Shown one piece after another: positions 11,113-23,929 of a stretch of 64,000 nucleotides of DNA. The DNA is from Asterionellopsis glacialis (taxonomy: Eukaryota > Bacillariophyta > Plagiogrammaphyceae > Rhaphoneidales > Asterionellopsidaceae). The stretch lies in NCBI GenBank assembly GCA_014885115.2, contig WKLE02000575.1, forward strand, positions 3,799-67,798, given 5' to 3'. A program made the translations under genes and the position numbers. The notes beneath the pieces are model-generated. The model was not told the DNA's origin and made no database searches. It worked only from the letters and a program-made list of their open reading frames with translations. How positions within the stretch are numbered: position 1 is the first letter of the stretch; each line of letters starts with the position of its first letter.

Positions 11113-12171
11113 AATGATGTTGTTATTGTTTCAAGATGATTTGAAAAAAAAAACGAGTGATATAAAATTAAATTTGTATAGCAGTTCTTGTCCTTGTTGA
11201 TGATATTTATTACGGTGAACAGGTATCGCGAACTGATAGAGAGAGAGGAGAGAGATGCAAATAAGTTAAGTTCAGTCCCAAAAATAATATTGATAGACCA
11301 CAATGTACCTTACTGTTTTGAGGCTTGGCGGTGTGTGGAGTAGAGTCTTGTTGCGTTTAGACAGTTTTTTTCGTATTGAACATTTTCTTTCTTGGTTCTT
11401 TCGCCCTCTGTTAGAACTAGGCTTATGTAAAACTAAATTAAATTTTGAAAACAAGGAATATTTGAATATTACTACTTCACATGTATCTTTATTTCAATAT
11501 TAAAATGTAGGAAAGTATATTGTTCAAATTTGACCTTTTCCATTAACCTATATCATCACCCAGAGTTCATGTCCTTCATCTATCTCTCGCGCCCTGGGGA
11601 GAGAACGTGGACAACGGCGGTCAGACTCCCCTCATCTTTCGCCTCACCGGGAGATCGAGAAGACGAAAAATGGGGACAATCCGAGTACAGTAGCACTATT
11701 AAATACCTTGCACATCATGATGTCATAGTCTTTTTTAATTATCGTGGTATCAACTATTCGCATAGTACAAGATGTATTATTAGGATAAGTATATAGGACA
11801 CTATAGCATTGACGTATCAGGTATTTTTCTGATTGTGGTATCGCCACAGATACGGTCGAATATCGTCATGATGTGTATTCGCCTCCCTCCGAACTCAGAA
11901 TTTGAGAACTCGCATTAGTTGAAATGAAATTTGAGAACACTCCATGTCACCAACAAAAAAAGTTGACTTTTTTTGCTTGACGTGATTCAAACACAACAAA
12001 AAGAAAAAAGCATATAATATTAGTATACTGGTCTCTGTTCTTATATATAACAACAAAACATACTCCTCAACATATATAGAAGAGGTATACACATGCCTTT
12101 TAACACAACAACTACAACATAATAATATCATTCAACACATATTGTATCTGAATCATCCTCCTCAAAAACAT
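11113..12171. other. Divergent promoter region between SNW1 and the LRR gene
   Basis: About 1.06 kb, AT-rich. The LRR gene frame stays open upstream of its ATG at 12172 but without a Met codon, so the ATG fixes the start. No gene, RNA gene or TACCAGGTAC copy seen. Confidence 0.5.
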
Positions 12172-15100
12172 ATGGAACAAGACAAAAAAACATCAAGGAG
12201 GAAAACTGTACCAGATTCCTCCGATACAAAGCATTATAATTCTGGTCAACATGAAGAAACAAACAAGAACAATAGTCAAGAAAACGAATCCTTGGTAGGT
12301 GATAGATATCATACGACCACTTCGATTTCCTCAACAGCAGGTATTACTACAAGATGTCTTCCTATTAGAAGGACCACGAGCTTACATTCCGCACCAGAGA
12401 CTTCTTCCATAGCTCTTTTGTTAAATGAACAAGTTCAAGGTCTCCGAATGCAGTTCAACACCGAACTGGAGAAACAAAGGGATACCTTCCAGGAAAAAAT
12501 CGAACAGATGGAAGAAAAACTTATCAATACAACAAACCAACAAGAGACAACTAGCAGAACTGAATCATCAGACCGAGAAAAAGAAACGAAACCAACAACC
12601 CAAGAAGAACCAAAGAATCCCATCAACCTTCCAGATGATATATTTAGTTTCTTAATTAGTTCAGAGGTCATGAGCAGACCCTTCGTGTTTGCAGTGTCTA
12701 TATTTTTAATTCAAATGATTATATACACATTATTGGCTTTGGACATCATCATGGGTGGCGATGGAACATATAACACAGATTTTTTTATTGACGTCCCACC
12801 AAATATATTAAGCATTGTGAGAACTACTCAATTCTTTGCTATCCTTATTGCAGCTTTCACTCAAGAAGATTTGCGGAAAGCGTTGGAACTGTTCAATGAA
12901 GGATTTAACGAAGAATCACTCAAAGAGGCTTTTGAAAAGTCGTCCAAAACCAAATGGTGGTTTTCCTGTGGTTGTCGATTCCTTGAAGGTGCTTCTGGCC
13001 TCTTTGTTACCTTTCTCCTTATCGTGGTTGTTGATAACGTGAGAGATCTCTTACTTAATTTTACAGCCATGGAGTTTGTTTCTCAACTCGACAATGTTGG
13101 TTTTACCTTGGCTGGTACCAAGTATTTTGGTAAGGAACTCCAAGAAGAACATAAACTCGTGTCAGAGGGAAACTATATTCCATCACGAAACGGCATCAAA
13201 AAACCCTACCATGCCTTTTTGATCTTTATAGTCTTGAGCTCCATGCTTATTACGTGGGCAATCATTAGTCATAAACAGATGTCGGGTGATTTTCTGTGTA
13301 AAACTATATTTGTACAATTCGGTGATGAAATATCACCATACCTAGGTACAGCTACAGGAGTTTACACTATACAAAACGCAGAAAAAAATGACGATCGAGT
13401 TCGGTACAATTTTAAAGCAACTCCCGACAATCATAGAGCAGCAGCGTGGTTTGGTTTTTGCAAAGCGGAAAAGGCATGGACCTTAAGTCTGAGCAACACT
13501 AACGATCCTTGTGATAGGTGGCTTGCTAGATCATCTACAACAGAATCATTTGATGTTGAAACTACTGCATCAAGTTCCTGGAGAGCAGCAAGTGGTAAAG
13601 ATAAAATATACCAGGAAATTGAACTGTTTCGACTTACTTGCTTAGATGATGACATAGAAGAAGAAGAGAGACTGACTGACATGATATGCGGTTCATTGAG
13701 TGTCGATAAAGATGACTTTGCTTTGTCAAAACAATATTCCATCCTCAAAAGCAACACGGCGACTAATAAACGGAACGACGATTTCAATACTGCTGTAAAA
13801 ACATATGGCACTCCCATCTTTGTTGGCTATGACAGCAACACCACACAGGAATTTGACATTATTTTTTTTATGGGTCGGAGATGGTTTTTTGCAAATGCCA
13901 GCAAGACATCCATATCTGAAGCTACATCATTTTTCCAGCAGAAATTCAATAACTGGATCTGCGACGTAAACCCTTGCAGATTTTTAAATATTTCGTTTGT
14001 GAGTGAAGCTGTTGACATGAACAATCCTGTCGATGTCAAAGCACCTCTTGGGCTACGATGGTTTCATGCTGACAAGAAAGCTGATTCGAATTTACCGAGG
14101 GCAGACACAAACCGACCGACAGATGCACCTTTATTCTGTTCCATTTGTGATGACTTAACAAACCCCTGTCTGCACGAGGGCAAATGTCTAACTAATGGCA
14201 CTTGTAACTGTACGCACAATACGTATGGCCCCCTTTGCAAACACAGACCTATTGATGATGGACAATGTAGTAATTATTTCAACAATGACCGCTATGAGTA
14301 CGACGACGGAGATTGCTGCGGTGCAACTTGTCAAAATCCAACTAATGCAGAGGTTTGTGGTGTCGGACAGTTGCCGGCAGCATTTGGGCTTAACCTTTCA
14401 GGTACTGGAGATGGATACCCGAATTGTATCGACCCCGCAATGGTTCCAATCATCATGACTCTGACCTTTAACTCCTCCATTGTTAACGATGGAACTCGTC
14501 TTTTGGAAGAAACACCGACGTTCAAGGCGGAGGCACGACTGAAGTGCGATGATACTGACATTTTATATTTACCCTTTGGAGCTTTTGCATTTGCTGTGGG
14601 TCATAATTACAGTGGCGATGAAACTGTTTCCGTTAAGGACGGAACTTGTTGTAACTTTGCTATCAACTTAACTCTGGAGCCAGAAAAAGGGTACATGGCA
14701 AATGTAAATTCCAGCTTTTCGGTATACAATCCATATGGCAACTACATTCTTGCGAATGAGTCTTTTCACACAGGTAAAGAAATTCCTTTTTATGTCATAA
14801 ATCAATGCCTCGAGAAAAAATTGCAAATGCCTGGTACAATCGACCTTCTCCGTGATAAGAATACTATTCAGGGAAAGGCGATTGAATGGCTTACTTGTAC
14901 AAATATTCATCCTAATGGATTTTGTGAAAGCCCTTTTTTACGGCAAAGGTACGTTCTTGCTATGTTGAATTCTAACAGTACCATGCAAGGCCTAGAAAAC
15001 AAACATGAATGTAGGTGGGACACGGAAAACATAAGGTGTAACACGGAAAATCTAGTTGATTCTGTGAAAACCACTGGTTTAGTCGACGAAATTGCTTATC

Positions 15101-16099
15101 TATCTAGCTTAGGTAAGAATGAATTTATTTTGAGAAGAAAAATATACTGTTTGAATACTCGTGAGGTTCAATTCTTATGTATTTTATATCCCAAATTATA
15201 TTTGCTCTTCCAAAAACAACTTATTTCATATTGAAATTGATGTTTTCTTGTACAGAAATGCTTCATTTAGCTCCGTACAGCTTTGAAGGAAGCATTCCGT
15301 CCACGTTGGGTAATCTAATGAATTTGGGTAAGTCATCATACTAGAAAGAAATGTATCTTCGACTCTTTAGCCAGGTGAACTGACTTTATAACTGTTTTTT
15401 TCTTTTGTTGTGAAGAAATAATGAACTTGTCTCACAACATTCTCAGTGGAGGGACACCGGCTACTTTAGGGAATTTGTCCAGTTTAAGTAAGTCAAAATG
15501 ACAAACACCAGATGCAATTTTTCAGTACCTACATAATTCTAACATTGATCCTTTTGAATCAAACAGAGGAGCTTGATTTGTCCAACAATGGACTCACGGG
15601 GCAGATTCCAACTACCTTTGGCAGACTCACAAATCTGGGTAAGTTACTACACAACAAACTTAGGCTTGCCAACATGTTTTCCATGCATTTCTTACATTTC
15701 GATCTTTATGTTTGCACAAACACGCACAATATAAACGTATAGCCCTTCTCAATTTAGGAGTAAATGCCCTCACGGGAACCATCCCGTCCTCGATAGGCAA
15801 TCTTGCAAAATTGAGTAAGTAATTTGAAAAGACATTTGTTTTGATTCAACAATGTCAAAATTTATTTTCATTTTCATGGAATCCTACTACAAATCAGGTG
15901 GTTGCTGATAAATAATTGAATTGTCTTTCATATCTAATTTTGAATTCTACAAAAAAAAGCTTGTTTGCACTTGTCAACCAATGAAAAATTGGGTGGAACG
16001 ATTCCGACGAAGCTGTGTCAATTGAAAAATCTAACTGAGATTTATGTTAATGGAACCAATATTATATGTCCCGATGAATGCGAGGGCAAATGCTTTTAG
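12172..16099 (+). CDS. Membrane protein with EGF-like segment and C-terminal leucine-rich repeats
   Basis: Six exons: 12172..15112, 15256..15327, 15416..15487, 15567..15638, 15743..15814, 15960..16099, giving 1,122 residues. All five introns are phase 1 and exons 2-5 are exactly 72 bp, one 24-residue LRR each (ELDLSNNGLTGQIPTTFGRL type); the last exon carries a capped repeat ending ICPDECEGKCF. The N-terminus is Ser/Thr/Asn-rich with a coiled coil (residues 85-120). Hydrophobic segments lie near residues 169-190, 212-232, 272-292 and 346-365. A large region with NxS/T sites and Cys pairs holds an EGF-like segment near residue 655 (CLHEGKCLTNGTCNCTHNTY) followed by DDGDCCGATC, resembling a Notch/LNR module. 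Plant-type LRRs bind ligands; a surface receptor or adhesin is the natural guess (inference). There is no kinase domain. Even versus odd membrane-span number is unresolved. Confidence 0.85.
15256..16099 (+). repeat. Exon-encoded LRR array, 72-bp units with phase-1 introns
   Basis: Four 72-bp exons start at 15256, 15416, 15567 and 15743, each ending in AATTTGG/GTAAGT-like donors and each starting two bases into a codon. Each encodes one whole LRR; the fifth, in the 140-bp terminal exon from 15960, also carries the C-cap. This is direct sequence evidence of repeat growth by exon duplication with symmetric phase-1 introns. Confidence 0.85.
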
Positions 16100-16990
16100 T
16101 TCGAGTGCTTATTAAGTATTTTATGCTGCACAGTAATTTTTGTGTGGGTTACGTGTTAAAAGAATGTACATCAGAAAGAAGGAAATCCAATGCATATCAT
16201 GTATGTAAATATTTGTTGTTTTTAGGTATTTAATAAATATATACAAATATTTGGTTTGATATATCGTACAAAAATAAGTTTATTTGGTGGCAACAACTTT
16301 ATTATAGTTTATATAGATAAGAATAAGAAACCATCGTCGTGTGTGTTATCTGGTTGAATAAAATGCCATGTCATTATTTTTGTCTTTGTTCTTCAACTCA
16401 CCTTTATGTGAGAGTGGTGAGTCGTGGGTGACGTACTATACAGACGAAACTGTCTTTTAATCGTACCAGTTCCATGTAGGACTAGTAACGATGTGCCTAT
16501 AGCTTGGACTCATTCGCGCAGAAGAGAATGGACGTGCCAGCACAACATGCGGTGCGTCATCCTGATGAGCACTATTCACGCATAACGCAGAGAAGCGAAA
16601 CCAGAAACAGAGAAAGCGAAACATCTGCTTCAGTAGAATAAGCTTATGTTAAGGTATGTTTGGATTAAAAATCCTTTTCATTTTGAATTTCGACGTGAAA
16701 TATATTAATTAAATTTTGAAAAGTACAACTTTATAACATGTTACTTATGCCTAATACGAAAATTGAATGGTTATGACTGTTGACAAAACTCAGATGACAT
16801 CGATATCGTTAATCAACGTTATCGCAATCATCTGAACACAAAATTATATATTGTGTTGCAAAACGACTAGGATCACATATCGATCATTCTTTTGCCATCA
16901 TCTTTAGCGGATGCTTAATTGTGAGATCGGGACTTAACTTTGTACCTTTAGCAAGCATTCCAATTGTAAAAATCATAAAAACCGAGAAAT
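16100..16990. other. Intergenic, nothing recognised
   Basis: 891 bp between the LRR gene 3' end and the next gene start. AT-rich, no repeats of note, no TACCAGGTAC motif. Confidence 0.5.
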
Positions 16991-18069
16991 ATGTTTGCAT
17001 CCATCGTGGTGGTGTTGGCGATGATAATGAAGTCATTATCGGTAAAGGGATTTACTACACAAGCCTATCTTTTGAACAGGAACAAGAATTATGATATCAT
17101 TTCGCAAAAATCCCCTAGTTCCATGATTTTCAAACGTCGTCAGGATGACAATTTTTCTTCACAATTATTGATACCATTCATTTCATCCTCAGCCTCTGTG
17201 TCTCTTCACGTATCACAAGAACAAGATCAAGACCAGTCATCTTTACTTGAGTTTGATGATATTCAAACTTCCGTTTTGAAACAAGTTTATCCATCTTTAC
17301 TGGAATATATTAATAAATATGGACATCCAAACATTCCCCTTGGAACACCTGAAGGTATGTACAGTATATATTGTTCATGTGAAGTGACTTCTTTATAGAG
17401 CACTCCCATGAAATATTGACAATTATTTTTTTGCTTCTTGTATTTTAATGATTTCTGTCCACCCTTCATTGTGTTTATTTGGTTTTCATTTTTTTTAAAA
17501 AAAACACTTATTATTTAGGTGGTCAATGTAGAATATTACGAAGATTACATATCCAGAAAAAGTTAACGGAAAAAGAAGTCGATTGGTTAACATCGATTAA
17601 CTTTCGATTTAATTCCTTGGAAGATGTATATTTTGAAGTGGACTTTCAGGATATGTTGCAAACCTTGTTGGAGTATGAAGCAGAGTATCATACCAATTAC
17701 CAAGTCCCTAAAAAATTTGAACCTAATCCTGAATTGGGTGCATGGGTGACAGGTATACGACGATTGTATAATAATCCTTCCGACGACAAATACTTGGATC
17801 CCCAACATGTCAAAGACTTGAATGCCATTGGATTTAGTTGGCAATCGGCACGTAAATGTGGTTCCAAATTTATGAAACAATATCGTGATTTGAAAGCAAG
17901 AGTGGAAGACTCGGAGGAAACATTACAAGATATACTTGACGAAGAATCTACCCAAAAATGGATCAAACTCCAACAAAATGTGTATCACAAGGGAGATTTA
18001 AGTGAAACACGCACAACCTATTTATCACAACTATTGAAAAATGATGATTGGATGAATACAACTTATTGA
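16991..18069 (+). CDS. Helicase-associated-domain protein with plastid-type presequence
   Basis: Two exons, 16991..17354 and 17519..18069 (intron 164 bp, GTATGT...TTTAG, phase 1), 304 residues. The N-terminus has a signal peptide (MFASIVVVLAMIMKSLSV) followed by KG-FTTQAYLLNRN. A Phe right after the predicted cleavage site is the ASAFAP-type signal for diatom plastid import, so a plastid location is likely (inference). The body has a diverged helicase-associated (HA, PF03457-like) pattern: LLEYINKYGHPNIPLGTPEG, then LLEYEAEYHTNYQVPKKFEP, LGAWVTGIRRLYNNP, LNAIGFSWQSA. HA repeats are common in stramenopile proteins and their function is mostly unknown; nucleic-acid binding is often assumed. No helicase motor is present. 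Confidence 0.82.
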
Positions 18070-18201
18070 TATTTGGAGAAGAAGCAATAGATAGGTAGAT
18101 TCATTTTTAAAAACGTAGAACTGATTCGTCAACAAGTACATTATAAAGTTAGAGAAATAAAACCGAATGGTCAAGTTCCCCTCTTATTCTTGAATGAACT
18201 T

Positions 18202-19779
18202 TTACTCATCAACTATTGTCATTCTACTGTCGTCTACTGACGTTTGAACTTTTCTCCACAACAAAATCAAAAGTGGACAATTATTCGAATGATTCATCGT
18301 AGAATTATCATCTCCGTGATTATGGGCATTTCCATCGACTTTACGACTCTCTACTAAAGCCAGATTCAATGATTTTGATTGAATATACTTGACCATTTCA
18401 GATATATTCCCGTACGAATATTCATTCGTAGTAGTTGTTGTTGTTGTAGTCCCTGACGATTGTTCTTCATGTTGTTGTGAATAAGTAGGTGAATCTACTG
18501 TAAGGAATAATCCACCTACGCATAATAATTGTGACGCTAATTGAAGACATTCTTGCCAGAATGCATTACGATTATCATTTGGTCTAGGGTATGATGGATT
18601 CTGTGAGGTACCAGTAGTAAAACAACATGTCACAAGAACACATTGATTTTGTTGTACACGAGATGGTAGGTTCGTAGACCATGCCTTTCGATTCGAGATA
18701 TCAATTTCACATGAACGTTGTAGTAACCCATCATAAAATAGTTTGCGTTGGTGGGCATATTCTTCTTGACATGCTTTTTCATATCGGGCACATATATGAT
18801 TCCCATCACCCATCATGGTTGTAGTAGTATTAGTTGTTGTGACAGTTGTACTTTCTTTCGGTTCTTTTTTCGCTACGTTTAATATACCATCTCCCATTCG
18901 ATTTCCATCACGTATCATATTTGTGGATTTAAAGGAACAAACCTTGTACTGAAAGTCTGGACCTAACTGTACACCATATCGTCCAACAATATTACTAGTA
19001 CTAGTACACCTATCATCACTTTCATTCTTGTTGGCAGGAGTACTTTGAGACGTAGTAGTATCATGTCCAATAACAATCCCATGAACATGATTGTACTTTG
19101 TCGTTTGTAAATTTGTCAACTTTATAGAATCTCCTCTATATATAGCTTTCCCATTCCTATCGGCACAAATAGGCATCGGATGTTTCCCTAAAAATCGCAA
19201 GGTCGATCGTAATTCATATTCCAATGGACCTTTCCTCTGATGATGATTACTACTATGACTAGCATCAACACTAGTAACATTGTTACTAGAATCCGTATCC
19301 GATTCTATATTTGAATTATCCGTGTCATCGTCATAGTCAGAAGCAGCATTATCAGTTTTAGAAGTACCATTCCATTCCGTGGGATACCATTCAAAATCAA
19401 TTGTAAATTTTGGTCTTTGAAAATGTTTTGCCATGGCAATCACAAATGCACCTGATCCAGAAGCTAAATCTACAGCAGGAAAGGATCGTCTATTAGATAA
19501 TCTACTAGTAGAATTATTGACAACATTCACGTTTGCCATGAATTCTTTTAAATTATTTTGAATCATATCAATGACATGATAATACCACCCTATGGTAGTG
19601 GTGGTGGTTGTTGTTAATGATGATGATGATGATGATGTTCCATCATGTTTTACTATTGTTTGTTCACCACCAAATATGAATGGACGATTGGTCACTAGTA
19701 AGCCTTGAGGTTTTTCGTGTGCTTTCATCATGATCGATCGCTTACACCGCAATGTATGAATTATCTCAGACAATGTCAT
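18202..19779 (-). CDS. Methyltransferase-like protein (SAM-fold), unassigned
   Basis: Single-exon frame of 525 residues from ATG at 19779. A SAM-binding motif I is visible as AVDLASGSGAFVIAMAKHF near residue 105, followed by TIDFEWYPTEW at the position of motif II; this layout recalls DUF938/METTL26-like enzymes. A later hydrophobic block, ASQLLCVGGLFLTVDSPTY, fits the beta-5 region with NAFWQECLQLA before it. Between these are long Asn/Ser/Thr/Asp inserts (for example SDYDDDTDNSNIESDTDSSN), which explain the length. The conserved pieces are enough for a class I methyltransferase fold but not for a substrate. No presequence is visible. It converges on the HA-domain gene, 132 bp apart. Confidence 0.7.
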   Translation of the reverse strand: MTLSEIIHTLRCKRSIMMKAHEKPQGLLVTNRPFIFGGEQTIVKHDGTSSSSSSLTTTTTTTIGWYYHVIDMIQNNLKEFMANVNVVNNSTSRLSNRRSFPAVDLASGSGAFVIAMAKHFQRPKFTIDFEWYPTEWNGTSKTDNAASDYDDDTDNSNIESDTDSSNNVTSVDASHSSNHHQRKGPLEYELRSTLRFLGKHPMPICADRNGKAIYRGDSIKLTNLQTTKYNHVHGIVIGHDTTTSQSTPANKNESDDRCTSTSNIVGRYGVQLGPDFQYKVCSFKSTNMIRDGNRMGDGILNVAKKEPKESTTVTTTNTTTTMMGDGNHICARYEKACQEEYAHQRKLFYDGLLQRSCEIDISNRKAWSTNLPSRVQQNQCVLVTCCFTTGTSQNPSYPRPNDNRNAFWQECLQLASQLLCVGGLFLTVDSPTYSQQHEEQSSGTTTTTTTTNEYSYGNISEMVKYIQSKSLNLALVESRKVDGNAHNHGDDNSTMNHSNNCPLLILLWRKVQTSVDDSRMTIVDE

Positions 19780-20948
19780 TCATGGCGGTTCGTCTTGTTT
19801 GTCTTTCTATTTTTGGTGTGTCTGAAAAAAAAAGTAACTAGCTTTTTTCAGAATCGTTCATTCTAACCCCAAACTTATTCAGATAACATTTGAGCTGACG
19901 TACAGACACCACGAATTCAAAATTCAATGTGCCCATTTTTTGGAGGGAAACGGCGGTGACTAGACTAGTTCGAAGTACTCTAACAATAAACCACGACTAG
20001 GTAGTGGTCGTATATTACCTGGTATATATATAAATGAATGTACCCGGTACCAGGGTTGCACTACAAAAAAGTGAATATGGTAAGATCTTCACGTATGTGA
20101 CAGATCCGTTGAAGTATGTTCTGAAAATTGTGAAATAATAAATAATATTGGTTTGTAAAACATTTTCGTGTAAAAAATAATCTCTTTTCCTTTAGGAATT
20201 ATCATTTCTACGGTAGCCGTAAATTCCTTGCCCAACTTCCAATAATTTTTTTAGATTCTAGCGTACATTCCATGTCATACCATCTAAAATTCCGGAGTAC
20301 CAACAGTACTTTATTTAATATTCGCAAAAACGCTTGTAGAGTAAATTAAGACACCCAATGTACTACAATTTTGATATATAAATATAGAAACTGTAGCCAA
20401 TGTCATTGATACCAATTACCTGTACTATGTTTTCGTCTAAATCTACGTAATTACGACAGTCCGAAAAAGCAAAGTACGTGACTCAAGTTCCTACTTAATT
20501 AAAGGAAGCCAAGCGAAAGATTGTCCGATTTGAAGCATCCTCATCTTTTTTTTTCAGAACTAGCATTTTAGATCGAAACATCTGCTGTAGAAACTACCTT
20601 GATTTTGTACCTCACAAGACAGTTTGGATAGAAGAATTCGTCGTGGAGTAACTTCATATCTTTTTCAAATACCTTGGTGCACATGTAGCAGGTAACTGGT
20701 ACAGTATACGCAGGACGATGTAGTCCTAAGTACCATGAGAGTGACATTTGAACAAAGTCAAGTTGAATGAGGTGTCAAGAAAAAAAAAAAGAATTTTTTT
20801 CTTCTGTTTTTATACTTTCTCAGAATCATCTCGTGTAACAAGATATAACGCCCCGAGAGAGCAGAGAACTGACATCTGCCCAACAAGAACACATCATCCT
20901 TCACTTTCTCTCCAAGTATCTTCATCATCATCATCTATCTTCATCATC
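19780..20948. other. Divergent promoter region with TACCTGGTA-type motifs
   Basis: 1.17 kb between the methyltransferase-like gene (minus) and the purine permease (plus). Holds TACCTGGTA at 20016, a GGTACC-centred variant at 20041-20055 and GTAACTGGTACAG near 20690. No gene supported. An open frame extends from 20748 into the permease, but the ATG at 20949 matches the family N-terminus. Confidence 0.55.
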
Positions 20949-23106
20949 ATGGGTTTGCAAGATGCCATCAATGGTGCTGTCGCGAATTCACCAATCGGGC
21001 GTTTCTTTGAATTCCAAGAACGTCAGACAACCTTTGTCAGGGAATTTAACGGTGCGACAGCCACATTTCTAACCATGGCCTACATTTTAGCTGTGAATCC
21101 ACGTATCTTGGCAGATTCCGGTGGACCTTGTGTACCCAATGAGGACACAGGTGGGATCTTTGGTGACGACTATGCCCAATGCCTTGAAGATATCAAACGT
21201 GAATACATTGTAGGAACTGCCATTGCCTCCATGGTGGGGTGTTTACTCATGGGATTCGTTGCCAACTTACCCATCGCATTGGCACCTGGTATGGGTATGA
21301 ATGCCTACTTTACCTATAGTGTCGTTGGATGGCGTGGTACAGGTGGTGTGTCGTATGATGCAGCCGTGACAGCCGTCATTATCGAGGGTGCAATCTTTTT
21401 AGTACTAGCTGTCACTGGTGCTCGATATGCCATTATTCGACTTATTCCAGAACCTGTACGCGTCGCTACACCTGCTGCCATTGGTGCATTCTTAGCACAT
21501 TTAGGCCTCCAAACTGCCGAGGGTATTGGTGCAGTCGTATCTGATATTGCAACGGCTGTCACCTTAGGTGCTTGTCCACTTGACAAACGCACCCCCATCG
21601 TTGCCTATGACGAAGATTGTGAGAAATTAGGTATTTGCGTCTTTAGTGATGCCTATACTTGTGATGTCCATGGTGGTGTTATGACATCGGGGACTACATG
21701 GTTAGGAATCATGGGTATGATGATTACAGCTATCATGTTGGCTTACAAGTAAGTACAGTTTTCACCATGCCATCATCCTACATACAGGCAGTTACTGCCG
21801 TTCGTCTTATGATGTTTATTGTGTCATGTCAACTCTAAAAGTGACACCACTTCTTATTTTGTGACAAGCACCATTTCCCCCTTTTCAGTCTTGTACTATT
21901 CTTGTCAAAACATTTACTGATTGTCCTCCTTTTTTTCGTATCCACCATTCAGGGTCAATTCTGCATTCCTTGTTGGCATTGGTCTTGTGACAGTTATTAG
22001 TTGGTTCCGTGACACAGAGGTAAGCCATGCGCAGTGAAAAGTAACAAATGCCCTGCACTCTGCTGTAGCAGACCACAGAAATCTTAACTCTACATCAAAA
22101 TTTTGTGTTACTCAACTTAGTCCTTTCGTTTTACACTTTTATTCGTACCTACTTTGTTGGAATCCAAATTCTCCGTTATACTATATATATATATATTAGG
22201 TCACATACTTTCCCGACGATCCAGCTGGAAATGATCGTTTTGAGTACTTTAAACAAATTGTGAAAATCGAGTCGCTTGATAAAGTCATGGTTCCCTATAC
22301 GAGGAGTCTCAATGATGTTGGCATGGCTCTCTTTACCTTTTTGTATGTCGACTTTTTAGATACATCGGTACGTGCTGATAGGAAGTGTCTACATACAATG
22401 ATTTGTTGTATAATATCATCATTGTTGTCTTTCTCTATTGTACATACTACCTGGACGAGTCTTGTTATTCTCACCGTACATATTCTCATTTTGAATCAAT
22501 TGTTATCATAATATTTAGGGTACTCTTTTAGGATTAGCCAATGCCATAGGTATCATTGATGATGAAGGAAATTTCCCCAAGAGTCGTCATGCCTTTGCAG
22601 TGGATGCTATTGCTACCATGTTTGGTAGTTTGTTTGGTTTATCACCCGTCACATCTTACATTGAAAGTGCTGCAGGTGTCGAAGCTGGATCACGTACAGG
22701 ATTGACGGCTGTAATTGTTGCATTTTACTTTTTCTTAAGTATTTTCTTTGCACCCATCATTGCCTCCATTCCGCCATGGGCTACCGGGGGCGCCTTGATC
22801 ATTGTAGGGTCCCTCATGGCACGATCACTCAATCGTGTCAAGTGGGAAAATCCAAGTCATGCTATTTCTGCTTTTGTGACATTGATGATCATGCCATTGA
22901 CGTATAGTATTGCCTATGGTTTAATTGCTGGCATTGGATCCTATGTTATTATGGAATCTGTGTTCCTTCTTCTTTCCTTTGTAGGTATTGCCAAGCCCTA
23001 CGAAGAAGAAGATGAAGATGAAGTCCAGGAACCTTCGAAAAGTGTTGAAGAAGATGAAGAAGAAGCTCCTGTCAAGGACGACGAGGAAGAAGAGTTTGAA
23101 GCTTAA
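20949..23106 (+). CDS. AzgA-type purine (adenine/guanine/hypoxanthine) permease, NCS2 superfamily
   Basis: Four exons: 20949..21748, 21953..22019, 22200..22367, 22519..23106; introns 204, 180 and 151 bp; 540 residues. AzgA-like carriers import purine bases by proton symport across the plasma membrane (family knowledge). The start MGLQDAINGAVANSPIGRFF is the family opening; FNGATATFLTMAYILAVNPRIL gives the first membrane span. Later signature pieces are ALAPGMGMNAYFTYSVV, VATPAAIGAFLAHLGLQ, GTLLGLANAIGIID and FGLSPVTSYIESAAGVEAGSRTGLTA (substrate-binding region). About 12-14 hydrophobic spans are present. The last 45 residues are almost all Glu/Asp with Ser/Lys, an acidic cytosolic tail not found in bacterial relatives. 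Splice joins keep the conserved blocks unbroken. Confidence 0.95.
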
Positions 23107-23929
23107 ACAGGAGAAACAAAAACCAACCGGCTTTGTTGTGCTCAGAAGATCTCCTGTTTGTTATGTGTACGAGTATGTGTTTGCATCTCTATGTGTTGGT
23201 GCAATGTTGTTCATGTCTGTGCTTTGTGCTGGTAATTAATTCAAGGAAAGATAGTGATCTTTAGTAAATTCATCGAAAAACCAACTCAAGAATGTTATGT
23301 TAAAAACGGTGGGCTCGAAAAGTTCTGATACATTATTTATAAAATATAATACAGTATTCTTGAGAAACAGTATAACTCTAGGATGTAAAAACATCCCCAA
23401 AGAAGATAGATGATTTCATTTTTACGAATTCAATAGCATCATCCTTCATTTACTTTCACTCTTAGTAATGAGATCGACGCAGGGTTTTCTAGGACTGAAG
23501 AAGATACAATATCCCTTAACGATGTTGTCGTAGCATGTTGGATACAATATCTACAGTACGGAAAGATATAAAGTTCAGAATGACTGGGGAATATCTTGTT
23601 TGTACGGGCATATTTTGATTACTCTTATAACCACTCTTCAGAGACATGCATAAGATATTTCATGGAAAAGTAACATGTTGGAATTTACCTGTATTCGTAA
23701 AACTCATCGTCGCAGCACCAAAGTTGATTACTCAATGAAATAAATTACACGTTCTACAATTGTTCTTGGGAAGCTGTCTTATCATATGGTCATTTATTTT
23801 AATATGCAACTTGATGGGAAAAGGTGCTGAGACTTTCAAGAAGTGTTGTAATTAGAAACTGTAATCTACGCCCCACACCATCTAGACTCTGGTCTATACA
23901 TTCAAAAAAACACATGCTGTGTCCAACAT
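23107..23929. other. Convergent 3' intergenic region
   Basis: 823 bp between two gene 3' ends; AT-rich, nothing recognised and no TACCAGGTAC-type motif. Confidence 0.5.
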
